Shown here: piece after piece, positions 12,070 through 25,803 of the stretch
Numbering within the stretch: the stretch's first letter is position 1
Layout: each line of letters begins with the position of its first letter
NCBI GenBank assembly: GCA_963995525.1
Contig: OZ023205.1
Coordinates: 52,446,214-52,510,213 of the forward strand
Reading direction: 5' to 3'
DNA length: 64,000 nucleotides
Source: Escarpia spicata
Taxonomy: Eukaryota > Annelida > Polychaeta > Sabellida > Siboglinidae
The notes under the pieces: model-generated
Database searches by the model: none
The model's input: only the letters and a program-made list of their open reading frames with translations
Told to the model about the DNA's origin: nothing
Position numbers and translations under genes: made by a program

Positions 12070-12267
12070 TTATATACATACATATATACACACATACATA
12101 CATACATACATACACACACACTCAATAGTACATACATATACACACACACCGCAACACACATACGCACGCGCACGCGCACGCACACGCACTCGCACTCGCA
12201 CTCGCACTCGCACACGCACTCGCTCTCGCACACGCACACGCACACGCACTCGCACACGCACACGCTC
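12070..12267. repeat. Complex CA/CG/CATA repeat
   Basis: Imperfect continuation with CATA tetramers, then CGCACT and CACACG hexamers up to 12267. It is probably an older part of the same microsatellite. Confidence 0.9.
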
Positions 12268-12619
12268 ATGATGATTAAATACTATTTACAATTACCAGTT
12301 ACCAGCAGTGCGCCAGGTATTCTTGCTTGAAAACGCCAGTTTAGTTTAAAGCTTACGCAACACGTAATAATGTGTAATGTGCGCACTGCTATCGCACAGT
12401 TATCTTCGGCCACAATGCCAACTTACAACTTCACAGAATAATAACAGCAAAGACCCCAACGTACAACAATATATCGACACGGATGTAGAGATAACCTTCA
12501 CATGGGCACGTTGATCGATAGTGTAAACGATTGACATGAAGGCCTAGCCAATCACATCCAACCACTGATAACGGTAAATTGCTAAATTATGGGGAGGGAT
12601 ATATATGATCGTAAACACA

Positions 12620-12792
<173 letters not shown>

Positions 12793-13185
12793 ACATTCCC
12801 ACACATCCAATATCGTTTCATCCTGCGAAGTATCTGGTATCTTAAGGAAGTATGATGTTGACCCAAAATCATATAGTTCACTATAGTAAAGAACCCCCGC
12901 CGTATCGACGCGAGATGTGAAACTCTTCCCGCAAGGAAGAAGGATAGAATATGTTGAGATAAAACAATGTCTACAGGACACATTCAATTTGTTGCCTCTA
13001 TTCTCTGGTTCCACCCCGAGACATTACCTTGTAGATGTCATGATGGATTCGCACGCACATGACAATACCTTTTTACACTAACTGTCCATCATAACGATCA
13101 CCACTCGAGCCTTACGTGCCCCACGGCACAAAGAAGACAAACAAAACAACTAACGACCATCACGACAAACGGTTCCTGTACTTAC

Positions 13186-13345
13186 CGAGTTCCAGTGTTC
13201 ACTCACAGAAGAGGCAGCGAGAAGACAACGAGAGCGACTGACCAGCGACGAGCGAGATTGACCAGCGGACAGCGACGTTGGTTGTACAGGCGATGTGAAG
13301 TGGCGGATGATGCGTGCTCACTTTTATAGCGGCGTCTCGTCCGCC
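13186..13345 (-). promoter_or_regulatory. Candidate TATA promoter and first-exon donor
   Basis: On the minus strand a CpG-rich region holds GCTATAAAAGTG (TATA box at about 13322-13331). About 140 bp downstream is a near-consensus splice donor, CTCG|GTAAGT (exon end 13186). This layout fits a promoter with a short untranslated first exon; a start near 13295 would be expected. The same layout is found in some LTR-retrotransposon LTRs. I could not find the coding exons downstream on this strand, so the gene it would serve is unknown. Confidence 0.35.
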
Positions 13346-13559
13346 CTCAGGCAGCGGAGAACGGCCTCGCTTCCAAGGCATGCGCGTGTGTCGTCGCTGC
13401 TTATCGTCTCCTGTCTGGTGGTCTAGCTGTAGCCGTGTGACGGACGATACACGGATCTCCTCCAGTATACGCACACCGGACGAGGTTATAGCGTCTAACA
13501 TTCGGCAATCGTATGTTAGTGTCAGAACACTTATTGTTTACTACGTATGGCTTAACAGA

Positions 13560-14171
13560 TCATTTTAAACATTTAGCATATTTGTTCTCGTTTTAATCTA
13601 ATTAATTTATCTTAATTTTAAATAAAGTTAGTAGTGCAATTATAATGCACAATTTTTAATATAAAGCGCATCATACTGAGTGTGTTGTGTTCACGGGTGG
13701 TTTTAGTGAATTTATTTAAGACTATTTTTATTATGTACAAAATGTTCTGTAATTAGTAATTTTTTTAACATAATTACTTGTCTTTAATTACAGAATATCA
13801 TACTTGTGTTGTGTTGTGTATTTTATGGTGAAGGTATGTACAATCCAACGGAAACCGTTGCCATTCATAAATTGATTCTGATTCTGATGCCATAATAAGC
13901 TGAGGTCACATTTGGTCATTAACAGTGCCGCCTAAATTCGAGTTTTTCGTTCGTCTGTTTAACGTTTGTTTGCGAAAAAAGAAGCCTACCACTATGACGT
14001 GCTAGCTCTCTTGTGCGGGTTTTGTCGTTTTGGCAAAATAATCAGACAAACTATTGAGTTATTTAATTCTGGAGCCAGAATCAATTCAGGTGATTCTCTA
14101 ACGTGACATCTTTGAACGAATAAGCTATACAACTATGAACGTGTTTCGGTGTTCAAGTTTTCGTTTTTGTA
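13560..14171. other. AT-rich sequence with a short GATTCT tail repeat
   Basis: An AATTGATTCTGATTCTGAT phrase at about 13870-13889 resembles one at about 17868-17888. It looks like the 3' tail of an interspersed element whose body I cannot identify here. Confidence 0.35.
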
Positions 14172-15095
14172 TTATATTGTATTGTATTTATTCAGTTTCC
14201 AACAGGTCCCGTGGAACCAATAACAGGACTGATAACTGAAACAATACATATAAATAATAAAACAATAATATAATAATAAAAACAATAAGAACAATAAGGA
14301 CATAAAAAAACACAATATCAACATCCAATATACCAGAAATGTTTTTGAATTGAGGATCTAAATGGTTCAGCTCCTGTATATATATCACACGTTGGATCAT
14401 TTAAATACAATGTGTTGAAAGTAGTCATACATCTATTCAAAACACAGTGTTTTCTAATGTTGATTCTGCTATTGGAAACTCTAAAAGGGATGTAGTTTCG
14501 TAGAGATCGTGAAGAACAATGAAATTGGATAGCCCCTACCAGATACGACGAGTCTAGTTGGGAGTGCACACACTTGTGTAAAAACATAAGATCTGCAACT
14601 TGCCCACGATGTTGAAGGGAAGGTAGTCTAAAATGATGGCAAAGCTCAGGATAACTGTCAGAGGAGTACTGTATTTTGGATTTGTAACATAGATATTTAA
14701 TGAATTTCTTTTGAACTCGTTCGATTTTGTCAATAAACGTACATTGCCAGGGATTCCAGATAACACTGCAATACTCCAACTGGCTTCTGACTAGAGATAT
14801 GTACAAGGATCGCAAAGCCTGTACATCGGTAAATGTTATGCAAACGCGCTTAATAAAACCACTCATGTTAAAAGCTTTACAAACACAACGATTAATATGA
14901 TCTTTAAAAGTCAAACTGTCGGTCAATGTGATACCGAGATCTTTGACAGCGGTGACCTTGGGCAGAGACTTGCTTAAAATCGTGTAGTCATAGGATATAC
15001 ATTTCTTTTTGTTAGTGAATGACATTATGCAGCATTTCTCAACGTTAAGTTTAAGGTGCCATGTCTCCCACCAAAGACGTTTGCTCTTGCTGTCT
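14172..15095 (-). mobile_element. 5'-truncated LINE, RT C-terminal region
   Basis: The minus-strand frame at 15025-14318 is open for 235 codons. It encodes the end of a non-LTR reverse transcriptase, with HLKLNVEKCCIMSFT just upstream, then VKDLGITLTDSLTFKDHI, SLVRSQLEYCSVIWNP and IERVQKKFIKYL. The element ends in a TACAA/TATAA-type tail near 14172-14190. The long open frame makes it one of the younger LINE pieces in the window. It still lacks the endonuclease and catalytic RT core. It resembles the jockey/CR1 range of LINEs; the exact clade is not clear. Confidence 0.85.
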
Positions 15096-15262
15096 CAACA
15101 ACATGTGACTGACACATTATAAGTATTTAAGTATAATTGTCGGCTGGCAATTTCCTTTGAAAAGTTACCAGATGTAATTACCAAAGTAAATTATTTTCAC
15201 AATTTCAACATATATCCGCACTTGATTTTATTACACCAACTGCGGATATTATTTAAACTGTT

Positions 15263-15265
<3 letters not shown>

Positions 15266-15332
<67 letters not shown>

Positions 15333-15370
15333 GTTTGTGTGTGTATATATATATATATATGTGTATATAA
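15266..15370. repeat. (TA)n / GTAT microsatellite
   Basis: About 28 TA units, then GTAT/GTGT and another TA block. Confidence 0.95.
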
Positions 15371-16850
15371 AATAACCGGATTCGCATTATTGAGGAAGAA
15401 CCTTTAATATGACCATAATTGTTCTTCTCCCATGTGTTCATTACCTTTAATACTTGTAATTTGTATTTTTACGTGGCGAGATGTACGTGTCATAAATGCA
15501 TAAATGCTAGTGCGAATTGTGTTACATAAACAAGTCTTCAATAAAATACAGAAACACAAAGTATAATTTTTTGTCGCATCATCTCACAAGAAGTACGTCA
15601 ATGGGAATCTTGCAAGGAATGGGTGAGAAAAAAACAAAATTATACGGATACTGAACGCGTCTCATATAGCGACGAGATGCTGGGGTCGCATTATCACAAC
15701 TAGTTTTTGGCAGAACCTAGTGCAGTTTCTAGCCTATACAACTGGTGCACTGCGCATTACAGTTTGTGGATCCACAAAACGTTATATATCTACCGCTGCA
15801 TGTCATATGTTGTGTCCTTGTCAAAAGCAATTGGCAGATGAGACCAACATAGTTTCTATCTCATACAAAACACAAGCAAAATGGAGTGAACTAGCAACAA
15901 GGCCCATCAAGCGTACAAAATGGACAAAGCATATGTGCCATTCCGTCGTTGAAAATCTAGCTCCAAATATTTTTCTGCTTTACAACAAAACCTATAGCAA
16001 GGTTGCTTAAGCGAGAACTGGACGTCTTGATCTGCCAGATTTTATGCCGCCCAGATGTCATACTGGTCTATGAATAAACTTCAAAAATGCATCCACACAG
16101 GTGAAGCATCGACTGTGGCAAGCGTAAACAAACTTGCCATTATTATTTTCATTTTTCATTTTCATTCAAGCCTGCGAAATATAGGCCCAATTTCAAAGTA
16201 GCAGGTTAGAAAATTGCACGTATAAATTACATGGATTCCTTCGGGTGTAGAGGCTTCTCGTATATGCTTCAGATCGCGGTTGTGGGAGCTGATGGATATC
16301 ACTTGGCATTCATGGTGTCGGAGAGAACTCGGTTTGGTACAGAGAATGAGTGTGCTATTTCCCAGAGGGATCACTGGTGTATAAGGAGAGGGGCGATCTC
16401 AAATATGTGTCGCACCGTTGTGTGAAAATCGGCAGAAGAGACGAAATGCAATAAGTATGGTTGTGAGGGTGTATAAGCCAAATGTAGATTTATGATTGGT
16501 AATAGTAAACAGCAGATGTAGCAAACCAAAGAGACTGCGTTTATAACATTTGTAAAGGCTTAGTCATCCGTTAGTATTATACTACTGAAGAATATAGTTC
16601 ATCCATAATATCATAAATTCTGTCAGACGATGACATCCAGCTGTTGATTACCACACGTGACATAATTGTGTGGAGAGTCGTGAATTTCATCGTTACCAAA
16701 CGTGGCAACTTAAGAAGATAAATTTCATATAAATAGCAGCAAAACGAATAGTTTATTTGACAAATAACCTCCACTTGTACCCTTTCAGTGTTACGCCAGT
16801 GGTTGTTGTAAATTGGCTGGTAAATGAATTAAGTTTTTTGTTTTATCATT
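15371..16850. other. Unassigned sequence
   Basis: Small frames (15720-16010 plus, 16374-16162 minus) show no recognisable domain. No RNA or repeat supported. Confidence 0.35.
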
Positions 16851-16854
16851 GTCG

Positions 16855-16940
16855 TTATCATCATCGTCATCATCATCACCATCATTATCATCATCATCAT
16901 CATCACCTTTGTCATTATTGTCATCGTCGTCGTCACCGTG
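16855..16940. repeat. (CAT)n-like trinucleotide repeat
   Basis: Imperfect CAT/CGT triplets, mostly TCATCATCATC. Confidence 0.9.
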
Positions 16941-16970
16941 ACTCCGTGACAATTTTGGAATACGAATTAA

Positions 16971-17318
16971 TATGTGTGTGTGCGTGTGTGTGCGTGTGTG
17001 TGCGTGTGTGTGCGTGTGTGTGCGTGTGTGTGCGTGTGTGTGCGTGTGTGTGCGTGTGTGTGCGTGTGTGTGCGTGTGTGTGCGTGTGTGTGCGTGTGTG
17101 TGCGTGTGTGTGCGTGTGTGTGCGTGTGTGTGCGTGTGTGTGCGTGTGTGTGCGTGTGTGCGCGTGTGCGCGTGTGCGCGTGTGCGCGTGTGCGCGTGTG
17201 CGCGTGTGCGCGTGTGCGCGTGTGCGCGTGTGCGCGTGTGCGCGTGTGCTCGTGTGCGCGTGTGCGCATATGTGTGTGTATGAGAGAGAAAGTGAGAGAG
17301 AGAGAGAGAGAGAGAGGA
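16971..17318. repeat. GTGTGTGTGC / GTGTGCGC minisatellite with GA tail
   Basis: A regular 10-bp unit (GTGTGTGTGC) runs to about 17160. It is replaced by an 8-bp GTGTGCGC unit to about 17265, then by a (GA)n run at 17281-17318. The change of period within one alternating tract indicates successive expansion of variants. Confidence 0.95.
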
Positions 17319-17989
17319 GGGGAGTGGGAGGCAAGGAGGAATGGTAACGAGTTAGGAGAGGGTGAGGGAGTGAGATTGATAGAGATAGAACCGCCACCAT
17401 GAACATTTTCGTCACCAGAGGAATCTTCCCCCTAACAAAAATGTCTAATGCAATGACATGGATGCGGTAAGTTGGGTCCCGCGCACTTTTCAGTCCCCAA
17501 AGTTCAATTGGTCAGGTCTAGCACATGTTTTGGTCAATCGGATGTTACATGTGTAGAGAAACAGAGACGAACAGCACCGAAATATTCGACCTTCACACTG
17601 ATTACCTAAAATGTAGAGCTATTGTTAGATGTTTAATAAACATGTAAACAGAAAGGAAAACGTATCTCTTTTATTTATTTTGATCTGATCTGATTGTAAG
17701 TTGAATTTCAATTAAACTGATCACGTGATGTTAATTGTTTTGTTATTTACATTTCTGGTGCGGCTCCCACGCTAGCGACATTATATGTCTTAATGGGAGT
17801 CTCCCCGACCTTACTTATTATTTAAATTATTTGACACATTATAGGTATGTGTAAACAGGTCAAACTAAATTGATTCTGGTTCTGATTACTAACCGTCCAT
17901 TTACACTGCATTGCATTCGCATATCTTAAATTATGTCTTTCAACTTTAAAGTCAATGTCTTTACTTCCTCCTTTTATCCAACCTTCGAT
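17319..17989. other. Unassigned sequence with a GATTCT-type tail
   Basis: AATTGATTCTGGTTCTGAT at about 17868-17886 matches the phrase at 13870. No gene seen. Confidence 0.35.
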
Positions 17990-20900
17990 GCACCGTCTTC
18001 GTTCGTGTCATTTCTGTGTATTATTAGACAACTGTGTTGTGAGGCGAGCATTGTCTGTTAAGTAGCCATATCAATTAATGACATTGACGTCGTTCTGATG
18101 ACAGAGACTTGGCTAACATCTGATGATGCGGTTAAACGTGCGGCACTGACGCCCGGTGGCTATAATTTGAAAGACAATCCGAGACCGTCCGGCAGAACTG
18201 GTGGCGGGGTTGGTATATTTTTCAAGACTGGTATTCAGTGTAAAGTGTTGTCATCTGGCGAACTCAATTCATTTGAGTATGGTAATTATGAGCTATTATG
18301 TCAAAAGACGAAAGTTGATGTGCCTGTCATATACCGACCACCAGACTCGGAAACACATCGTGTTACAACTGATACTTTCTTTGAGGAATGTCAGACATAT
18401 TTGTGGCATGCAGTTCAACCCCCTCATTCACTCCTGATAGCTGGTGAGTTTAATATTCATATAGATATTGACACAGAAGCTGATGCACTTAGAATGTGTG
18501 ATGTACTTAGTATGTATGACTTAACGCAGCATGTTACGGTTCCAACGCATGTATCTGGTCACACTCTAGACTTAATTATTACTAGGTATAATCGTGAACT
18601 TCTGCTTAGTTACCCCGTGGCTGATTATATAATGTCGGATCATACGTTTGTGTGTTATAGAGTAAACATGCCCAGACCTGCCTTAGAGACACGTACGGTA
18701 TCACACAGGAAACTGACACAAATCGATAATAGTGCTTTTAGTAATGACCTGACGGATATCACTAATGCACTATTAAATATCACGATTATCAATCAGCTGA
18801 TTGGTGACTACAATTGGGAACTGAGACAGTTGTTGGATAGGCATGCACCCATAAAATCCAAAACTAGTGTTGTGAGGCCATTGGACGATGAACTCAAATC
18901 ACTAAAGTCGCAGAGACGGAAAGCTGAATTAATCTGGACGCGGGATAAAAATCATGAAACTCTGTCATTCCACCGTGCTCGGAACAAATACGTCAATGTA
19001 CTGAATACCAAACGAACTGACCATCTCTCTAACTTAATTTTAGAAGCTAAGGGTAATTCGAAGAAATTTGTTTCTCTTATACACCCTGTGTGATAAAAAG
19101 CAAGTACTCCAATGCCTGATCATGATTCTGTGGAAAACCTTGAAAATGAATTTGGCAATTGTTTTAGTGATAAATAGATGCTATTCGAACGAACATTGGT
19201 GTTACTGAACCACCATATACACCATTCAGAGAGGGCGTGTGTGCTAACTTAGATACATTTGCGGTGGTCTCCGAAGATGATGTACGCAAGTTGGTTATGA
19301 AATCTAAAACAACCAGCTGTGCTCTTAACCCCATGCCAACCAAATTGGTTAAAGAGTATATGGAGGAATTACTGCCACTCCTCACGCACATCATCAATCT
19401 CTCTATTGCTGCTGGGGAATTCCAACACGAGTGGAAGACTGCACTTGTAGTGCCGCTGCTTTAAAAAGCAGGATTGGATCCTATTACAAAAAACTATCGT
19501 CCTGTATCGATTCTCCAGTATGTGTCAAAACTAACTGAGCGAGGTGTTGTAAACCAACTTTGTCTTCACTCACACTGTGGATTTCCTTTGCCACCTTGTC
19601 AGTCTGCTTATAGAGCAGGGCATTCTACAGAAACCGCTCTAGTTAAGGTCCAATCAGACATTCTTCTAAACATGGATCATCAGAAGGTAACACAACTGGT
19701 TTTAATTGACTTGTCGTCGGCTTTTGATACAGTGGACCACAACATTTTGTTAAATATCATGAATCGCTCTTTTGGAGTATCAGGCACAGCTCAAAATTGG
19801 TTTTCCTCTTATCTCCAATCAAGGTCGCAGCGTATTTCTATCAATGGTACGGTGTCTGAGCAATTTAAACTTGATCAGAGAGTACCGCAAGGCTCATGCC
19901 TAGGCCCTATTGAATTCACAGAGTATTCTAGCCCTGTTTTCTCTGTCATTGATCAGCATGGGAAGCTGGGGCATGCATGCGCCGATGATCATGAGGTTTA
20001 CATGTTTCCATCCTGATTCTATGGACAGTAACCGTGAGTCCATGGAACGATACACCAGAGATATCAATAGCTGGATGGATGCAAGGCATGAAACTCAAAA
20101 TGAATAACTCCAAGACTGAGTACATTTTAATTGTCATTCCGCAACAACTAGCAAAATGCACCAACACGGCCATTAACATCGGGGGCTATGAGGTACATGC
20201 ACTGAATTGTGTGCGAAATTTGGGCGCTTATTTCGATAAACACATGTCTATGGAAGAACATGTCAAGTTCAAATGTCGGGCAGCTTATGCACAACTTTAT
20301 AGCATCGAAAAAATCAGAAAATTTATTGATCAACAGAGTACAGAGAAATTGATACATGCTCTGGTCCACAGCCATATTGACGACTGAGTGCCCTTTTGAT
20401 CGGCTTACCAAAATACCTTATACGGAAATTACAAATGGTTCAAAACACCGCAGCCAGAGTGTTGTGCAGAATCGGCAAATATAACCATATCACTCCAGTA
20501 CTAAAGTCACGTCACTGGTTGCCAGTGGAATTTCGCATTAAATATAAGATTTGCTTACTGACATTTAATTCATTACATGGCCATGGACCAGAATATATGT
20601 CGGAAATGCTGACTCCTAGAAGCATCCATTATGGTCTAAGATCGCAGGATGATCTTAAACTTGATGTACCAAGGACAAAAAGGAAAACTTTGGGAGATCG
20701 TGCTTTTAAAGTTGCTGCGAAACTGTGGAACTCCCTTCCCAAATATATTCGCAGCTGCAACAATGTCAGTGTTTTTAAGAGCAAACTGAAGACTCACTAT
20801 TTTAGAATTGCATACAATTAACTTAGTAATGTTATTCATTTCAATAGTTCTACACTTGTTAGATAATTATATAAAATATGTTCGATGTTTCTATTGAAAT

Positions 20901-21068
20901 TATTAATTTTATCATTTTATAGTTTTACCTTTTATATCAATATTTGTATTACGTTGAATGCTTGTGTTGTTTTAACTTTCTACTATGCCATTTATTGTAC
21001 TGTAAAGCACCATAGAATATTATTGTATAAATATGGTGCTATAGAAATCAATAAACATTTACATTTAC
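17990..21068 (+). mobile_element. Near-complete but dead CR1/L2-type LINE (endonuclease + RT)
   Basis: An apurinic-type endonuclease domain lies at 18098-19093 (MTETWLTSDD, then GEFN at 18443-18454, a conserved SDH at 18634-18642). An RT follows at about 19164-20821, with NYRPVSI, SAYRAGHSTETAL, LIDLSSAFDTVDHN, RVPQGSCLGP, an altered catalytic box ACADD (19978-19989), VRNLGAYFD and a typical RVLCRIGKYNHITPVLK C-terminus. It ends in a CATTTA tail near 21050-21068. Defects are a stop ending the endonuclease frame at 19091, an in-frame stop at 19462-19467, a frameshift near 20000 and another near 20388. Two usually invariant positions are changed (GDFN to GEFN, YADD to CADD). It is a relic of a 3.1-kb insertion; the extreme 5' part looks missing. 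Confidence 0.9.
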
Positions 21069-21169
21069 ATATTAAAACATCGCACAATCCACCGAGATAA
21101 TCCGGTTTTCAACCCTCTTGCTGCGGTTCCCAAGCTTCGTTCCCTCTTCTTTGCTCCAGTTATTTCGTT

Positions 21170-21283
21170 TATAGACAATGGTGGATATGTGTGAACGAAC
21201 ACTCTTCGTACAATGATTGCAGTGTACGGTGAACGGTTCCCAGGGAAGCCATTGTTGTGTTCGATTGAACAGAACTACCAAGG
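21170..21283 (+). mobile_element. SINE body fragment
   Basis: TATAGACAATGGTGGATATG and the following ~100 bases match, with changes, the body of the SINE at about 3680-3800. The shared order is TATAGACA, TGGTGGATAT, ACGAA, CTTCG, TTCCCAG, GTGTTCGA. The tRNA head and the tail are not seen. Confidence 0.55.
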
Positions 21284-21459
21284 GATGCCAATTTAACACA
21301 TTTGTTGGTAAATTTAGAGCACACATCCACAGGAAGCTGAGTTCAGAGGTGTAACAAACCAGACTCGATAGGTATTGTTTCAAGTGCAGCGACACGCATA
21401 AATCATCATTAGAGCAGCAGACCGCCGAAGATTTACGGTGGAAAGGCAATTGAAATCAA

Positions 21460-22289
21460 AAATGATTTGACTTATTTTATGAAATAACCATATAGTTTTA
21501 GAGAAATCACGCTTGGCAATGGTGAGGAATAGTGTCTTTGAAATGGCCTATTTAGGACGTTGCCTCTAGAAACGCACCATTGTATTGAGGAATGGTATTT
21601 TTAGAACTGAGACTGCCACCTTGGGCCTCATCAGTAGATTGTTTAGCGGTTAACCGAACCTCGTTTATAATTGGCAATGCTCTCGGGTCCTAACACCATC
21701 ATTAAGGTATCTTTACATATCACGAATTATTTGACCAAATGATAGGATATTAAAACATTCCAAGAGTAAAATTAGGTTTGTGTGAATAGTACTTGCCGAC
21801 ACGCTAGTGGGCTTGACTGGGCAGGAGCAATGCACCATACTTCTTATGCAAAACAAATGCCCTGGCATAGAATCCGATCCTTGACACTGATCATTATCTC
21901 TTTACACTTCATCCCACGTGTTAATACCGACATCAACTCGACTTATACAACCATGTTCCAACGACTCCTCTAAGACCATTCGTTCATATGTATCCTCCCC
22001 TGACATTAGCCAGTTACTCCTTTATTCAACAACAAAATCGAGTGATCTAGCTAAAACTAAAAAAGCGGCCGGAAATGGATTTAAATATGGGTCCTATTAA
22101 TTGGCAGGTCGAACTTCCATCCACTGTTTACAGCCTTTCATATAATTTCTTCTTGTTTTCAGCTAATAACAAATTACCTGGTATCACAATAACAATAATC
22201 GTATTGCTTACGACAAATCCATTTAGTCTGGAACGACACGAACGTTCGCGTGTGTGATTGTGTGATCTTGTTCCATGTACTGGGGTGAG
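21460..22289. other. Unassigned sequence
   Basis: No supported gene, RNA or repeat. Confidence 0.35.
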
Positions 22290-22560
22290 GGGCAAGTATA
22301 GTACTGTATTTAATCTCAGTTTCCTATTCAAAGTAATTGAGAAGATGGTGTCGTCACGCTTGTCATGTCACATGGGACAGCACAGCCTATTTGAAGTGAA
22401 TCAGTCAGCATACAGAAAGGGCCACAGTACAGAGACTGCACTGCTGAAAATCCACAATGATTTACTCTTATCTGCGGATAATCGGTGTGTCTCGTGTCTA
22501 GTCCTCCTTGACTTGTCTGCTGCCTTTAAATCGATTGACTTTGTGTCGGAATCAAACTGT
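22290..22560 (+). mobile_element. Short LINE reverse transcriptase fragment
   Basis: The plus-strand frame at 22258-22572 contains RT text: FKVIEKMVSSRL, NQSAYRKGHSTETALLKIHND and LVLLDLSAAF (RT domain with the first catalytic Asp). It then breaks off. It is the same region of RT as 19500-19740 but a different copy, CR1/L2 group. Confidence 0.8.
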
Positions 22561-22756
22561 CAATATGCATAGACACACGACCATTGTTCTAAAGTGACAC
22601 CACATACATGCACCTAAACCGGTTTACATGAGCGACCCTTCAACATTTTGATCTATCGGGTGAAAGAGACAACAATAACATCGACAGGAGAGCTTGTTAT
22701 CAACATATTACTTGGCTCCGTTGTTTACACAATATATCTACGGAAACAAAGATTAT

Positions 22757-23275
<519 letters not shown>

Positions 23276-23640
23276 ATGTTACCATAAATATACTTTATTT
23301 GATGTCAAATTAATTCCACTTGAATCGTTTCAATATTGTGTCAGTTGTTGTACATTGGCTGGCGACTTAGTAAATTTATTTGTCACCATCCTCAGCGTCG
23401 GCCTCGTCATCAGAAACAGAGATACAGAGACGGGCACGATATGTAGAACAGTGACCGCGGAAAAATTGAGAAAAAGAGCATGGTAGAAGGAGAGAAGCAA
23501 GTTCGATATTAAGATAGAAAAGACAGTGTAAAACGAAATATCGAAAGGTTAAGTATGAAGAGTTGAAGACCAACGCAGGAGACAGAGATATATGGACATA
23601 AATAGTAAACAAGTCATAATAGTTCATGAGCCAGACAAGA

Positions 23641-24480
23641 TTTGATTCTCAAATTGAGGGATTAATTCCCACTATTATTTTCAATTACACCAATATCTGA
23701 GGTGTCCGAAAATGGGTGATGGACATTTCAGAAAATAGCTTATTACTTTTTTGGACGCCATTATCATTATTGACAAACACATAAGGGTAAATGTCAAAGA
23801 AAACGAACAAAAGTTTTTTATCACAATATTTTTGTACGTCAGTTTTTGTAATGTTCTAAAACCATAAATTATCAAACTTTATTTTCTTATGAAACTTTAT
23901 ACGTAATTTGCTATATTTCTGTCAATTTAGATGTCTTCTATACTCCTATGTGTTGTCGGTACAACAAAATAAAAATAAAAAATATATAAACAAACCCCCA
24001 CCCGGTGTCCCGTAAACGGGAATACTACCATACAGACTTCATTTACCTTTTACAGCTAAAAGGCTTGGCGGATTTGCATAACATTTTGCGTGAATACGTA
24101 AACGTATATGTACTATGCATAGGTGATGTCACAAACAGAACAAATTAAATATTCATACCATTTATTAATCTAATAGCTACTTCAGAAGCCGTACAAACTA
24201 TTAGCCTATAAATGTTATGTTTAAACTTGTGCCTTCGAACATATGCAGTCAATAATATATATAAATCAAGTGACATGATCGGCAATTACGTATTGCTGTG
24301 CAAATAATCTATCTCCAAACGTTTGGCCCTAAACCATAGCCTAACAATATCTTTAAAAATGACGCCGTAGTAATACATTTTAACCGTCCTTTGCATTAGC
24401 ATGTGTTTAGCCAAGCTGTTATATTAGGTAAATAGGCGTCACCTACAGTCAAAACAACTTATTTATCTGGACCTCTTGCA
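23641..24480 (-). repeat. Left arm of a ~4.5-kb inverted repeat
   Basis: The reverse complement of 23641-24480 matches the right arm at 26930-28106 in blocks. They are: outer end GATTCTCAAATTGAGGGA; CATCACCCATTTTCGGACAC; GCAATACGTAATTGCCGATC; ATTGACTG; ATAGGCTAAT; TAGGGCCAA; and the inner CGGTTAAAA / ACGCCTA block. Here the arm is mostly continuous. It may be the end of a DNA transposon with unusually long inverted ends. Confidence 0.65.
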
Positions 24481-24734
24481 GATGCAGCATCGTCAGCACA
24501 AAAGGAGAAAATCAGCTCATGGAAAGCATTCAACATGATCACAAGAGACATGTTGATTTGAAAAATGTTATGGGCTACTTGCCCAATATCAGACAACATG
24601 TAACACTGTCCACTGTCCAAGAAATGCTACGCAACGCCTTGAACACTCCTTCAGCTTGAAAACGTTGCAAGTTGTGCTCCGTTCGCAAAGGCCATTATAA
24701 TAGCAATGAAGGATCCCAACCAATAAATAGATAG

Positions 24735-25803
24735 AAAGATAGAAAAATGGCTGATTGACAGAAGACAACGGGTAGTTGTTGATGGGGAGGCTTCAAACTG
24801 GAAATCAGTTTTGAGTGGGGTTCCACAGGGATCAGTACTGGGACCTATATTATTCTTAGTATATATAAATGATTTGGACGATGATATAGCTAGCAAAGTG
24901 TTGAAATTTGCAGATGACACAAAAGTGTTTAGAAGGATTAAAAGTGATGGAGATAGACAGCATTTACAAGGTGATTTTGACAGGTTGATCAAATGGTCTG
25001 AAAAGTGGCAAATGTTGTTCAATTTTGGGAAATGTAAATGCCTTCACACAGGACATGGGAAGGAAAATGTAGAATATACAATGGGGGGAACTGTACTAAG
25101 TACTACTGTAAAAGAAAAAGGCTTAGGGCTGACAACTAGTGCTGACATGAAGGTTTCCGAGGAGTGGAATTGCAGCTTCAAAAGGAAATCAAATTCTTGG
25201 ATTGATTAGGCGAAATATAGCATATAAAGAAAAAGAACTACTAATACCACTGTACAAAACAATAGTTAGGCCTCATTTAGAATATTGTATTCAAGCGTGG
25301 AGGCCATATCGCAGGAAGGACATAAATATGCTAGAAAGAGTGCAGAGGAGAGCAACTAAAATTATACCAAAACTGAGGGATCTTAGTTGTGAAATTCGCC
25401 TAAAAGAATGTGCTTTAACAACACTAGGAAATCAGATAGAAGTGTTTAAAATATTGAATGGTTACGAAAATATTAATAGAAATATGTTTTTTTTCAGTTA
25501 AGAAAGATAGAAAGACTAGAGGACATGAAGTTACATCAGTAAAGGAGCAGTGTAGATTAGACGTAAGAAAGTTCTCATTTTCACAAAGGACTGTGATTGA
25601 ATGGAACAGATTATCTACTGATTGTGTGGGTGCTAGTAGTGTGAATATGTTTAAAAATAAAATCGACACATACCTCAGAAGGGCTGGATATATGAGATAA
25701 AAGGGTTGGACTCTCGATAAGCCAAAGGGCTTCCTTGTCCACCTGCCATCTAGAGTTAATTCTCTGGATGGCAATCTTGTTCAATCTTGTTAAATCTTGT
25801 TAA
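24735..25803 (+). mobile_element. 5'-truncated CR1-like LINE, copy 1
   Basis: Starts inside the RT (IEKWLIDRRQRVVVDGEA-type text). It continues with SGVPQGSVLGPILFLVYIND, the catalytic FADD (24907-24918), NFGKCKCLHTGHG, IVRPHLEYCIQAWRPYRRKD and NKIDTYLRRAGY. Frame breaks fall near 25165-25205 and near 25495 (an expanded T run). The 3' end reads CTAGAGTTAATTCTCTGGAT and ends in tandem AATCTTGTTA units (about 25778-25803). Short tail repeats of this kind are typical of CR1-clade elements. It lies between the two arms of the large inverted repeat. Confidence 0.9.
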
